A stretch of 32,078 nt of DNA from an uncultured Phascolarctobacterium sp. (GCA_958448515.1 CAUDEF010000022.1:1-32078), one strand, 5' to 3'; shown: positions 13,996-24,000, numbered from the stretch's first letter. Numbers and translations: made by a program. The notes: generated by a model from the sequence alone, not told the origin.

Positions 13996-14379
13996 ATGGC
14001 AGTAATTGACAGCGAATTAATTTTAATTGAGAATCAGGCTGCATCTGCGAGCCTTGTAAGTAGCATTATTGATTTAGGTTTTGGCGGTGGTACATCCAGT
14101 CCGCTGTACCTTGATGTGAAATTATCTCAAAAGCTTACATCTGGCAGTGTTGACAGTATTAAAGTACAGTCTGCAGATACTGAAGATTTTGGTAGTCCGC
14201 AGGATGAATATACTATTAATATCAACAATACATCCGAACAAACCGTTAAAGCTTGTCAGCTTGTACAGGCTTTTCTGCCGGTTAAACCTAAACGCTACCT
14301 GCGTATTACAGTAACTGGTACAAGCCCAGTAGGCGGTAAAATCTGGGCATATGCATCTACTGATATTCAGTTGAAGTAG
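13996..14379 (+). CDS. Bbp16-like capsid cement (decoration) protein
   Basis: The 127-residue product is mostly beta, with no Cys and few charged patches. It starts MAVIDSELILIENQAAS and has a GGGTSSPLYLDVKL turn and a C-terminal YLRITVTGTSPVGGKIWAYA. This pattern and the place right after the capsid gene match the Bbp16 cement protein of phage BPP-1, a jelly-roll protein that staples capsomers together. The identification is by pattern and gene order. A AGAGGTG ribosome site lies before ATG 13996. Translation of it should be high, matching the capsid. Confidence 0.8.
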   Translation: MAVIDSELILIENQAASASLVSSIIDLGFGGGTSSPLYLDVKLSQKLTSGSVDSIKVQSADTEDFGSPQDEYTININNTSEQTVKACQLVQAFLPVKPKRYLRITVTGTSPVGGKIWAYASTDIQLK

Positions 14380-14387
14380 GTGATAAT

Positions 14388-14855
14388 ATGATTAAATACA
14401 TGGTAGTAAGAACCTGCTATCACGGAAGACTATATAAGGCTGGCGAATATGTGGAACTTCCTGAAGGTGTAGCAGTACCTGAACATTTTGTGAAAGTCGG
14501 TATCGTTGAAGAAAAGCAAGAAACTGTTGTTGAACAGCAGGAAAACGTTATTGAACAGCAGGAAAATGATACTGAGCAGCAGGAAAATGATACTGAACAG
14601 CAGGATGGAAAAGAACAGGCTGCTGTGGAAGTAGACTTAATGGACGTAGAAGTATTGGAAAAAATGAATTACATGGTACTCTGCAAACATGCACGCAGCC
14701 GCGGCATTAAGCTTGCAAAAGGTGTAAGTAAAGAAGACGTTATAGCAGAAATGATTGAGTATAACGAACTTCTCAATACTGCTACTGAACAAGGTGTAGA
14801 ACTTCCGGAAAATCCGACAAAAGAAGAACTTTTAGCTGCAATTAGCGGCGAATAA
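14388..14855 (+). CDS. Repeat-containing protein after the cement gene, function unknown
   Basis: The 155-residue product has a short beta-rich N-terminus (VRTCYHGRLYKAGEYVELPE), typical of small phage proteins that follow capsid genes. A Gln/Glu-rich repeat region (about 47-72) with three units of EQQEN plus two residues comes next, then two helical segments (MDVEVLEKMNYMVLCKHARS and KEDVIAEMIEYNEL) resembling SAP-like or HeH-like DNA/protein-binding helices. The family is not certain. It ends just before an intrinsic terminator and is the last gene of the head module. It may be a minor head or head-completion factor. Confidence 0.7.
   Translation: MIKYMVVRTCYHGRLYKAGEYVELPEGVAVPEHFVKVGIVEEKQETVVEQQENVIEQQENDTEQQENDTEQQDGKEQAAVEVDLMDVEVLEKMNYMVLCKHARSRGIKLAKGVSKEDVIAEMIEYNELLNTATEQGVELPENPTKEELLAAISGE
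14532..14606 (+). repeat. 21-base tandem repeat in the gene at 14388
   Basis: Three near-identical 21-base units (each starting GA[AG]CAGCAGGAAAA) plus a partial fourth encode EQQEN with two variable residues (VI, DT, DT). The unit is in frame, so copy-number change would shorten or lengthen the linker without disrupting the protein. Confidence 0.8.
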
Positions 14856-14859
14856 GATT

Positions 14860-14888
14860 AAAAGCCGAGAGTTGTTCTCGGCTTTTTT
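14860..14888 (+). terminator. Intrinsic terminator between head and tail genes
   Basis: AAAAGCCGAGA (14860-14870) pairs perfectly with TCTCGGCTTTT (14876-14886) around GTTGT, with six T at 14883-14888. It lies five bases after the stop of the gene at 14388. No promoter element like those at 8133, 18868 or 30552 is present, so the tail genes beyond rely on read-through or antitermination. Confidence 0.9.
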
Positions 14889-14903
14889 ATATAGGGGGAC
14901 AAT

Positions 14904-15506
14904 ATGAACAAAATAGAAGTGTGTAATCTAGCACTTGGCAGAATTGGCATTGAACCAATAGAAAGCCTAGATGAAGCAAGTAAAGCAGCGCGTACTTGTA
15001 AACAGTTTTATGATTTTGTAAGAAAGACTGTATTAAGAAAACATTCTTGGAATTTTGCAACAAAACGTGAAGTGTTGGCTTTAACTGACAGGACTTCAAT
15101 AGAGTATAAATATATTTACATATACCCCGGTGATGCTGTAGCACTACGCAGACTGTATAACAAAAACTATACAATACTGCCGAAAGATAATGAATACCGT
15201 ATAATGCATTCTGACATAGGTACAGTTATTTATACCAATATAGAAAATGCAAGTATCGAATATACGGCAGATATTGAAGATGTAAGCGTATTTGATGAGC
15301 AGTTTATAGAGGCACTCGCATGGAAACTGGCAGCTGAAATAGCATTGATTTTAACCGGTAGTCAGGAAATAGCGGCAAGCTGCGTACAGGCATATAATGC
15401 ATACTACGTTGATGCGGCTGCATCTGATGCAAACGAAGAAAACAAGATTGAGCCGCGGCTCAATAGATTAGCACGTGCAAGATTTGAGGGGACAATATGT
15501 TACTAA
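14904..15506 (+). CDS. Tail tube protein A-like (T7 gp11-like adaptor)
   Basis: The 200-residue product begins MNKIEVCNLALGRIGIEPIE and continues SLDEASKAARTCKQFYDFVR, KTVLRKHSWNFATKREVLAL, then YIYIYPGDAVALRRLY. This is the characteristic start of T7 gp11 / BPP-1-type tail tubular protein A. Twelve copies form the ring joining portal to nozzle in short-tailed phages. The length is right for the family. A AGGGGGACAAT site precedes ATG 14904. It ends overlapping the next gene by ten bases, which has the same GGGGACAATATG start context. Confidence 0.9.
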   Translation: MNKIEVCNLALGRIGIEPIESLDEASKAARTCKQFYDFVRKTVLRKHSWNFATKREVLALTDRTSIEYKYIYIYPGDAVALRRLYNKNYTILPKDNEYRIMHSDIGTVIYTNIENASIEYTADIEDVSVFDEQFIEALAWKLAAEIALILTGSQEIAASCVQAYNAYYVDAAASDANEENKIEPRLNRLARARFEGTICY

Positions 15507-17788
15507 ATATTCTAAAGCCTAGCTTTGCTGCCGGTGAGCTTTCTCCATCCATGTACGGCAGAACAGATATAGCTAAATATGACGTAGGTGCAGCACTTTT
15601 ACAGAACTTTATTGTACTCAGATATGGTGGTATATCCAACAGACCTGGCACTAAGTTTATGGGCAAAACAGCAGGCTCAAAAAAAGCTGTTTTATTGGAC
15701 TTTAGATATAATACAGAGCAAAACATTATCATTGAAGTAACAGCAGGTAAATTCAGATTTTATACCACAAATGGAATTATTGAAGATGATAACGGCCAGC
15801 CATATGAGATTGAGAATGACTACAAAGAAAATGAACTGGAATTAATAAAGAAAACGCAAAGTGCAGATGTTTTATTTTTAGTACATCCGGATCACCATCC
15901 CATGACATTAACAAGATATGCCAATAATAACTGGAAGTATGAAAAAATGGATATTATAGGCGGGCCGTTCAGTACTGACTATAATAAAGATGATGTAACT
16001 GTAAAAGCATCTGAACTGACCGGAGATATAACTATAACAGCATCTAAGGACATTTTTACAGCAGATGATGTTGGCAGGTTATTTGCATTTACCAATTATA
16101 TAGACTCTGTATATAAAAAAGGCGTTCCAACAAATAATGACAGTACCTTATCAGTAGATGTACTGCCCGGCAGTGCGTGTTATGTTGAAAGTTTCGGCTT
16201 TTGGGACGGTAATTTTACCATAGAAAAATTCAGTGAAGAAGAGGATAAATGGGTAAAAGTCAGAAGTCAGACTGGCAATAGAAGTCAGAACTACAATTTT
16301 ACTGAACAAAATAGTGAAGACAAAATAGTTAAGTATCGTGTAACCAGTACAGAGTTTAACATTGATACATGGTCCGGAGAAAACGAAAAGCAGCGTGGCT
16401 ATGTAGCTATACAGTCATTCGGTAATAATTATATGGGATATGTTGAAATAACTGGCTATACAGATGCTAAAACAGTGCAGGCTACTGTAAAAAGAACGTT
16501 AGCTTCACTTGAAGAAACAAAAGACTTTTCTTTTGGTGTATGGGGAAAGAAGCAGGGCTATCCTACCTGTATAGGATTTTTTGAAGATCGTCTTGTAATG
16601 GCAGGAAGTAAAAGTGAGTCCCAAACATTTTGGACAAGCAAAACCGGAGATTACTATAATTTTGGCACCAGCATTCCTACCGTAGATGATGATGCGATAA
16701 CAGCAACGTTGAATGGCTGGCAAATGAATGGCATCCGTGGCATTGTACCATTTGCAGAGCTTATCCTGCTCACGGCAGGCGGTGAATATAAAGTAACTGG
16801 TAATGGCAAGCCAATAACACCTAGTAACGTTATCAGCCAGCCGCAGGAATACCGCGGCATCAATGATGTACCGCCAGTAACTGTAGGCAGCAGAATAATC
16901 TACATTCAGGAACAGGGAAACATTATCAGGGACCTTGCATACAGTTATGATGTTGATAAATATACTGGACAGGAATTAAATCTTTTGGCACAGCATCTGT
17001 TTGACGGCCATAAAATAATCAGTATGGCTTATCAGCAGATACCCAACAGTATTGTATGGTGTGTACGTGATGATGGACTTCTTCTGGGATTAACATATCT
17101 TAAAGAGCAAGATGTTTATGCTTGGCATCAGCATTCAACAGTAAACGGTAAATTCATAAACGTTTGTACTATAAGTGGACCAGAAGAAGATGAACTATGG
17201 GCAGTGGTACTTCGTGGCAGTGAATATTTTATAGAAAAACTTGAACGTAGAACAACAAGTACGGAACCTGCAGACCAGTATTTTGTCGATAGCGGAATAA
17301 GCTACACTGGAGAACCAATTAAAGAACTGGCAGGATTAGAACATCTTGAAGGCCAGAATGTAGCTATACTTGCTGATGGTAATGTACAGTTAATGCAGAC
17401 TGTTACTGATGGTAAAATAGTTTTAAATAAAGCTTTTTCTAAAATTCACGCAGGCCTGCCGATAACGGCAAAGCTGCAGACCTTGCCTATCGAATTTAAC
17501 GGTCAGGATGGAAGCTGGCAGGGAAAATTAAAAAGAATACCGCAGATGACTGTATTATTCCAAAATAGCCGTGGTGGACTGTTTGGTACCAATGAAAGCA
17601 AGCTGGATGAGATAAAATGGCGTAATACAGAAAAATGGGGCGAACCTATAACCTTATATACAGGCAAACAAAAAGTAATTATTAATCAGGCTGCATGGGA
17701 TGATACATTGAAGATTAATATTGAACAACATGATCCGCTACCTATAACCATCTTATCTATCGTTCCAAGCGTTCAGCCGGGAGGTTAA
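15497..17788 (+). CDS. Tail nozzle protein (T7 gp12-like tail tube protein B)
   Basis: The 763-residue product starts with the family hallmark: PSFAAGELSPSMYGRTDIAK, then a LQNFIVLRYGGISNRPGTKF block. Later stretches (FLVHPDHHPMTLTRY, GYPTCIGFFEDRLVMAGSKS, TFWTSKTGDYYNFG, GIVPFAELILLTAGGEYKV) are also typical. The middle is largely beta. Six copies form the tail nozzle through which DNA leaves. The length is close to that of T7 gp12 (about 790). The start overlaps the tail tube A gene by ten bases and the GGAGG ribosome site for the next gene is in the last codons. No domain is missing. Confidence 0.92.
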   Translation: MLLNILKPSFAAGELSPSMYGRTDIAKYDVGAALLQNFIVLRYGGISNRPGTKFMGKTAGSKKAVLLDFRYNTEQNIIIEVTAGKFRFYTTNGIIEDDNGQPYEIENDYKENELELIKKTQSADVLFLVHPDHHPMTLTRYANNNWKYEKMDIIGGPFSTDYNKDDVTVKASELTGDITITASKDIFTADDVGRLFAFTNYIDSVYKKGVPTNNDSTLSVDVLPGSACYVESFGFWDGNFTIEKFSEEEDKWVKVRSQTGNRSQNYNFTEQNSEDKIVKYRVTSTEFNIDTWSGENEKQRGYVAIQSFGNNYMGYVEITGYTDAKTVQATVKRTLASLEETKDFSFGVWGKKQGYPTCIGFFEDRLVMAGSKSESQTFWTSKTGDYYNFGTSIPTVDDDAITATLNGWQMNGIRGIVPFAELILLTAGGEYKVTGNGKPITPSNVISQPQEYRGINDVPPVTVGSRIIYIQEQGNIIRDLAYSYDVDKYTGQELNLLAQHLFDGHKIISMAYQQIPNSIVWCVRDDGLLLGLTYLKEQDVYAWHQHSTVNGKFINVCTISGPEEDELWAVVLRGSEYFIEKLERRTTSTEPADQYFVDSGISYTGEPIKELAGLEHLEGQNVAILADGNVQLMQTVTDGKIVLNKAFSKIHAGLPITAKLQTLPIEFNGQDGSWQGKLKRIPQMTVLFQNSRGGLFGTNESKLDEIKWRNTEKWGEPITLYTGKQKVIINQAAWDDTLKINIEQHDPLPITILSIVPSVQPGG

Positions 17789-17789
17789 T

Positions 17790-18245
17790 ATGATTGAATA
17801 TAAAAAACCTGCATGGGAAGATGCCATGTATATTTTGGAGCATATCAAGAAAAGCAACAAACAGGAGCTGTTATGCGCAGTGGGTAATCATGGTATAGAT
17901 GATATGGAGCGTGCTTTTAAATACAGTGATGAAATTGGCTGCCTTTATATCAATAATGAACCTGCTGCCATATTTGGCATACGTAAAGCATCTGTAATGA
18001 GTGATTATGGCTTGATATGGCTTATCATGACAGAGAAAACGCAACAGCATAGGGTAACTATAGGACGTGAAACAAAAACGCGTCTAAAGCAAATTTTGAA
18101 GAAATACAGCAGGGTATATAACTATGTAAACATAGAAAATAAAGAAATAATAAAATGGCTGAAATGGCTGGGAGCTGATATGCAGTTAGTAAACTATGGT
18201 GTATTCAGCTTACCGCATTATTATTTTGAATTCAGGAGGAAATAA
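17790..18245 (+). CDS. T7 gp13-like protein with acetyltransferase-like fold
   Basis: The 151-residue product starts IEYKKPAWEDAMYILEHIKK and has the GCLYINNEPAAIFGIRKASV and GLIWLIMTEK blocks, typical of the T7 gp13/DUF2833 type, whose fold resembles GNAT acetyltransferases. In T7, gp13 is needed for morphogenesis of the internal virion proteins. Enzymatic activity is not established, and I see no clear acetyl-CoA loop. It starts one base after the nozzle gene's stop and ends one base before the ATG of the gp14-like gene, so it belongs to the ejection-protein module. Confidence 0.78.
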   Translation: MIEYKKPAWEDAMYILEHIKKSNKQELLCAVGNHGIDDMERAFKYSDEIGCLYINNEPAAIFGIRKASVMSDYGLIWLIMTEKTQQHRVTIGRETKTRLKQILKKYSRVYNYVNIENKEIIKWLKWLGADMQLVNYGVFSLPHYYFEFRRK

Positions 18246-18246
18246 C

Positions 18247-18867
18247 ATGGGTGTAGTAGGAGTTGCGATAGCTACGTTGGCAGGCGGTTATCTGCAGGGC
18301 AGAGCACAAAAGCAAGCTTATGAACAGCAGGCTGCAGCGGCAAATGCCAATGCACAGATAGCCTACCAGAATGCTGAAAAACTGCAGGAGCAGGCAGAAA
18401 CTCAGGCACAAAATAATGCACTAAATGAAGAAGTTAAACGGCGTAAAATCAATGCACTTAAAGGTCAGCAAAGAGCAGCTTTAGGTGCAGCTGGATTGCA
18501 GGCTACTGGCAGTGCTTTAAATGTTATGGCTGACAGTGCCTATAATGCTGAAATGGATATGGCGATTGAGCGCTGGAATGGCAGGCAGAAAGTGGACAGC
18601 TATTTTAATGCCAGCAATGACAGTTATAATCAGGGCAATGTATATAAGTGGAATGCAGACCAGTATAAAAAGGCCGGAAGTAAAGCTGTTATGAACAGCA
18701 TGCTGCAAAGCGGACTGAAGCTTGCAGCAAATTTATATACACCAAAAAGTGAAGCTATACAAAAAGCTCAGAGTTTTGGTAATAACGGCAGTGGATATGC
18801 ATGGGGAAACAGTCCTGATTTATCATTGAATAAGAAAATCTATACAAAACCAGCATTTAGTTGGTAA
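18247..18867 (+). CDS. Internal virion protein, T7 gp14-like
   Basis: The ATG at 18247 follows a TCAGGAGG ribosome site and gives 206 residues. The product begins MGVVGVAIATLAGGYLQGRA, a hydrophobic segment that could enter a membrane, followed by a long Ala/Gln-rich helix (about 20-90). The GAAGLQATGSALNVMADSAY block and a Asn/Gly-rich end come after it. This is the standard pattern of the T7 gp14-type core protein that forms a pore in the outer membrane during DNA ejection. It is the last gene before promoter/terminator module B, whose 14-base element begins one base after its stop. Confidence 0.85.
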   Translation: MGVVGVAIATLAGGYLQGRAQKQAYEQQAAAANANAQIAYQNAEKLQEQAETQAQNNALNEEVKRRKINALKGQQRAALGAAGLQATGSALNVMADSAYNAEMDMAIERWNGRQKVDSYFNASNDSYNQGNVYKWNADQYKKAGSKAVMNSMLQSGLKLAANLYTPKSEAIQKAQSFGNNGSGYAWGNSPDLSLNKKIYTKPAFSW

Positions 18868-18904
18868 TGTATAGGACAAAACCAGCATAATACCGTGATA
18901 AAAT
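18868..18904 (+). promoter_or_regulatory. Late promoter B: 14-base element plus -10
   Basis: TGTATAGGACAAAA (18868-18881), then exactly 17 bases, then TAAAAT (18899-18904) with TG two bases before. Same geometry as promoters A and C. The element starts directly after the gp14-like stop codon. The predicted start is near 18911. It would drive the two large ejection-protein genes. Confidence 0.72.
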
Positions 18905-18916
18905 GATATAAACAAG

Positions 18917-18948
18917 AAAAGCATCCTGTTAATTCAGGGTGCTTTTTT
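18917..18948 (+). terminator. Intrinsic terminator directly downstream of late promoter B
   Basis: AAAAGCATCCTG (18917-18928) pairs with CAGGGTGCTTTT (18935-18946), one wobble, loop TTAATT, followed by a T6 run. It starts about 6 bases after the predicted start of promoter B and ends about 6 bases before the AAGGAG site of the next gene. RNA from B would be about 36-38 bases without antitermination. Confidence 0.85.
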
Positions 18949-18966
18949 ATTTAAGGAGTGAAAAAT

Positions 18967-21072
18967 ATGGCAGTGATAAATCCTTTTGAAGTTGGCAGCC
19001 AGCTGGGAGCTCAGGCAGACAAAAGAATTAATGTAAATATTAATACCAGCGGTGCAATGGCAGCAGTACGTGAAAATATGCAGATGGCAAATACATTACA
19101 GCAGGGTGCCGATCGGTTATATGAACAGATTGTCAATGCAGATGTAATGAAAGCTAATAATGAATATAACATGCGTATGAACGAAGTACGCAACAGGTTA
19201 TTTCAGAATAAAGAAGATAAAGCATTTGGTAATGTTGCTGAATACGAAAAAGAAAGAAATAAAATTATAGGCGATATTCTGAAAAATGGACCGCGTTCAG
19301 TAAGGTTTGGCAGTGGTAATACAGCTTTTATGACTATGGCAGAAAAAGACTGGACTAATCAAAAGGACGTTATGCAACGATATCAGATAGCAGAAGCCGA
19401 AAAATATCAGGACACAACAATGAAATTACAGCTTAATACAACATTGGATGATATATCAGCAGGTTACATAACTGATGATGACTTACAGCGTTCAATGCGT
19501 AGAGATAGTGCTATTATTTATGAACGTTATAAAAATTATGGTACTGGAAGAATAGCATTAGAAACAGAAAAAGCACAAAACAGTTTAATACAGACAGCTG
19601 TAGCAACAGCTTTAGCAAAAGATGATTACATAAGGGCATCCGAAATAATGCAAGGTTATGGCAGTGTTTTAAGTCCAGATAAAAGAATTGCAATAGATAA
19701 AGCTATAAGTGAACGGATAAAAAGTGATAATGAACTGACTGAAATGGATAAATTATATGAGCAGACAGGTGGAAACATAGAAGAAGCTTTAAAACAGTTT
19801 GATGCAAATACTTATGATGCCAGCAAAGGTATAAACTATGCTAAAAGCATGGAAGGAGAATATCTGGGAGAGAATCAATGCGCTATTTTTGTAAGTGATA
19901 CGATAAAGCAAAGTGGCGGTGATACAGATTTGATAAGTACCTTAGCTGATGGAATGTATCGTAACGCAGAAGAAAAAGGTATGACGTTTACAGATAGAAA
20001 AGAGCTGCGAGATGGTGATGTGGTTTATTGGCAGGTTAAAGGCAGTGGATATACTGCAAGTAATGATCCTGAAGCAGTTGAATCTGACAGTTATGCATAT
20101 AAGGGTATTACTCATGTTGGAGTATATGATGCATCAACAGGTAAAGTAATTCAAAGCGGCAGCCATGGCGTTGGTGCAATAGATATTGATACTTATAATG
20201 TTGTCGGATTTTCTCATGTAGGGGCAAAGCCTTTAAGTGCAGTTGAAAAACAGAACAATCAGAATAAGTTAATTAAACATTTTGAAGCAAAAGATAGTAT
20301 TAAGCGCAAAATTGATGATGCTAGATTTAATGAATGGAGTAAACAGGTAAAGTACTGGCATGATAATAATGTTCCTATTACTGAAGCCTATAAGAGAGCT
20401 GAAGCTTTTGCTGGTGATGATATTAAAAAACTGGAAAGTGCAAGAAATGCTGTAAAGCAAGGTTACTGGGAGTTTGATGGTGGAAGAGCTTCAGGCAGTG
20501 GCAAGGGTTTTGCTTATGGTGTAAAAGGTGCATTAAGTGAGATGTTAAGAGCTAGAGAATTTCAAAATAAAGAGGAGTTTATAGATTTTGTACTAGCTAA
20601 TAATCCAACAAAAGCTGAATTTGATAATGCAATGAAAACTTATAATGACTGGGATAAAGGCGAGGGAGAATTTAAATATAACTTTAATGAAATCAAAGAA
20701 GAAGTAATGTCAGGAAGTAAATTGAAGGATGCTGAATATAATGCAGCATGGGCAGAAGCAAGAGCTGCCGGGGTAGAGTTTATAAAAGAATATGAAAGAG
20801 ATAAAGGCTATACGCCATCTGTTTATGAGGTAATCAGTGCAGCTAAAAAAGGAATGATAAAAGAGTATTACGGTAAATATTCTTCCGGATATGCAGATGA
20901 TTTTCTTAATGATTTAGAGATAAGCAGAGGTCAGCTTTTGAGAGCCGGTATAAAAAGTATTAAAGCAGTTCCGGGAAGTTCTGATATTTATGAGGTTACA
21001 TTTATTGATGGCAGACCAGTACAAGCTATGAGTGGATATAGCATTAATATGTTTTTAGGAAAAGAGGAATAG
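18967..21072 (+). CDS. Ejection protein (T7 gp15 position) with NlpC/P60-like hydrolase domain
   Basis: The ATG at 18967 is set by an AAGGAG site; GTG 18958 is less well placed. The 701-residue product is helical for about 280 residues. A Cys/His peptidoglycan hydrolase-type domain follows at about 290-422: GENQCAIFVSDTIKQSGGD with the candidate nucleophile Cys305, LRDGDVVYWQ at 347-356, and ITHVGVYDASTGKVIQSGSH with candidate His383. This is the NlpC/P60 or CHAP pattern. The rest (about 430-701) is helical. It sits where T7 has gp15, so it probably forms the ejection tube and brings its own wall-opening enzyme. In T7 the wall enzyme is instead a transglycosylase on gp16. It is followed two bases later by the giant gene. 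Confidence 0.82.
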   Translation: MAVINPFEVGSQLGAQADKRINVNINTSGAMAAVRENMQMANTLQQGADRLYEQIVNADVMKANNEYNMRMNEVRNRLFQNKEDKAFGNVAEYEKERNKIIGDILKNGPRSVRFGSGNTAFMTMAEKDWTNQKDVMQRYQIAEAEKYQDTTMKLQLNTTLDDISAGYITDDDLQRSMRRDSAIIYERYKNYGTGRIALETEKAQNSLIQTAVATALAKDDYIRASEIMQGYGSVLSPDKRIAIDKAISERIKSDNELTEMDKLYEQTGGNIEEALKQFDANTYDASKGINYAKSMEGEYLGENQCAIFVSDTIKQSGGDTDLISTLADGMYRNAEEKGMTFTDRKELRDGDVVYWQVKGSGYTASNDPEAVESDSYAYKGITHVGVYDASTGKVIQSGSHGVGAIDIDTYNVVGFSHVGAKPLSAVEKQNNQNKLIKHFEAKDSIKRKIDDARFNEWSKQVKYWHDNNVPITEAYKRAEAFAGDDIKKLESARNAVKQGYWEFDGGRASGSGKGFAYGVKGALSEMLRAREFQNKEEFIDFVLANNPTKAEFDNAMKTYNDWDKGEGEFKYNFNEIKEEVMSGSKLKDAEYNAAWAEARAAGVEFIKEYERDKGYTPSVYEVISAAKKGMIKEYYGKYSSGYADDFLNDLEISRGQLLRAGIKSIKAVPGSSDIYEVTFIDGRPVQAMSGYSINMFLGKEE

Positions 21073-21074
21073 AA

Positions 21075-24000
21075 ATGGATCAGAAAAGATTTGCAGAGTT
21101 ACAAGAAAAAGCGTTGATATATGCTAGAGGCGAAAAATACAGGGACCAGAATTATAATTATGAAAGCCAGTTACCGGATAAAATTACAGAAATAAGTACC
21201 ATGATATCTGCTCCAGAAAAAGATTTTGGAAATTTTGGATTAAATGGCTTTACTGCACCAACAATGTTTAAAGAATATGAAACTGATTCTTTTGGTATTG
21301 ATGTAAATGAGATAAAGAAAACTAATGCATATAAGCATATGTTTTATAGCAGTGCGGATGTATTAGAAGAAGCACGAAAGATTAATAAAGCTACCGGTAT
21401 ACCAGAAAGCGCAATGCTTACAAGTCCGGAACATATGGACAAAGCACGTGAAATTTATGCTGAGAAAGAAAAACAATTAGATATAAACAAGGTTTATAAA
21501 AAATATCCGGGATTAGAAGCATTGGCCACAATGGATGAAACGGCAGCTGCTATTGCATTACATGATTTAGAAGATGTGAGCAAAACACATGGTATTATAG
21601 AAGCTGCTCAAATAGGATGGCATACAGATGAATTACATTATGAACGTAATCAGCTTGGCAGTAAGAAGTTTAAAAAAGGTTTAACCAACGAAGAAGAACA
21701 GAGAATAAAAGATATCGAAAATGAAATGAAAAATATGAAGCAGATCCCTGAACTTCTGGATGCACCTTTAGAGGCTATAGTTGGTGGAGTTAGTCAACAG
21801 GCACCTATGATGATACGCAGCATTTTAAAAGGACAATTAACAGGCCTTGCTGGTGCTGTTTTAGGTGGCAGTGTAGGTGCTGCGGCAGGAAGTTTAGGCG
21901 GTGCTGCAGGTATTGCTGTTGGTGCATCTCAGGGTGCACGCTATGGATATTCTTTAGGTGCTAGAGCTGGTTACGGTGCCGCAATGTTTGATGAAGTGGT
22001 TGGCGGTTATTATCTTGACTATATAAATTACAAGGATAAAGCTGGCAATCAATTATTAACAGATGAGCAGGCAATGAATTATGCATCTATTGCAGCACTG
22101 GTAGAGTCTGGAATTGAATTAGCTAATACAGGTAAAATAATAAATATTTTGAAAGGCAATAAAAAAACTGTTGAAGCAGGAAAGCAGCTGGAAAAAATTA
22201 TTCAGGGAGCACAAGATACTGCTAGTATGCAGGCAAGGTTAAAGTATTGGCTGAAAGACAATGCAAAAGATATAGGCGTTGTCACCTTTACTGAAAGTGC
22301 CGAAGAAGCAGCACAAGAGGCTTCCAATATGATTATTAATAATTTAGCCGCATATAATAATCCGCAAGGGGATATTCCTGTCTATAGTGCAGGTGATATT
22401 GCTGAACGAATGGGCGAAACGTTTTACCAAAGTTTACCGGCAGCAATTGGTTTTGGTGGATTAGCTGTAGGCGGTAGAAGTATTGGTTTAGTACGTGATT
22501 TGGCCGCTTTAAATCAGATGGAAAAAACAGAAATATTTGGTAGATTGAAAAATATTTCTGGCTTACAGATGATAGAAAAATTAGCTGCAGATAAACAATC
22601 TAATAAGCTGGCAATAGAACATCCGGAAACATACAATAAATTACTTAAAAATACTTTAGATGGCAGCCAGTTTAAGCAGGTATATATAGATACATTAAGT
22701 TTAAGTGAAGATAAAGAAGGGGCAAAAATTTTAAATCAGTTGATTAGTGAAGCCAATTTAGATGCTGATAAGGCTGAAACAATAAAAGAAACGAAGTCAG
22801 ATTTAGTAATGCATACAGCAGATTACCTAAAAGTAGTAATCAATAATGAAGAACTCAGACAAAAATTAAATGATTATATTAGTTTTGATGCTGCTGTTAA
22901 TAGTTTTGCAAGAAATAAAACATTAGCTGAGCAGTTGAAAAAGGATATGGATAATATTCTTTCAGGAGAAAGTGAAAGAACTCTGATAAATATAAGTAAT
23001 ATTGTCAATGAAATTTTTGAAGAGCAAGATGAAAGGGATTTAGCAGAGTTTCTTATACATCAGTATGAAGATCCTAACAATGCTGCAGATGTCTTTATTG
23101 CAGAAAAGAATAGTGAATTAAATGAGATGTACGCTCCTATCATAGAAACTATGAGAAAGGGAATGAAACAAGGCGTTGCAAAATATCGTGATGAAGAAAC
23201 AGGAAGATGGTTAAGAGCAAGTAATAATGATGCATGGTATATGAATTACTTTGCTGAAAATAAAAAAGCTCCCAGCCAAAAAGAATTGAAGAATTTGGCG
23301 AGGGAGATTTTACTTGGTAATAATAAATATGGAGTAGAAGAATATAACTATACAATTGAAGGCGCTGATGAATGGATAGAAAGTAATAAGGCTACTATTG
23401 AAAGTATTGAAAGTCAAATTGAACTGGCAGAAAAAATTAAAAAAAGAATGAAGCTGATAAAAAAAGAAGACCTTGCATTAACTGAAGGCCTTAGTGAATC
23501 AGGTATAAAAGTATATAAAGCTGTTAGTAAAGTATTCGCTAAAGCAAAAAATAAGGATTTGCAAAAGTCAGGCAACATGAATGCATTGCTTTTTGCGTAT
23601 CGTGCTGAAAGATTTGCTGAAGCAATGAGAAAAAGTGGTAAAAAAGATTTTACTGCAGAAGATTATTTAGCAAGGTTTAAATTTAAAGTAAATGCTGACA
23701 TGGGCAGTGGTTTAAATCAAGTTAATATAATAAACAAAGATAATTTTTATACTACGGAGTTAACCGGCAATGAATTTGGTAACTATAAAGATTTAAAAGA
23801 ACTCAGAACTAAAGCTGTAGCATGGTACAGAGATAACCTGCAAGGAACAACAGTAGAAAATGAATATTTAGGTAAAATACGCATTGGCAAGGGTATGACA
23901 CAAAATGATTTAGCTTTTAGCAGTATTGGCAGAAAGAAAATGAGTCATACCAGTGCAAAAGAAGAAAAACTTTTAAGTGTTATGTATTTGAGGGAACTAA

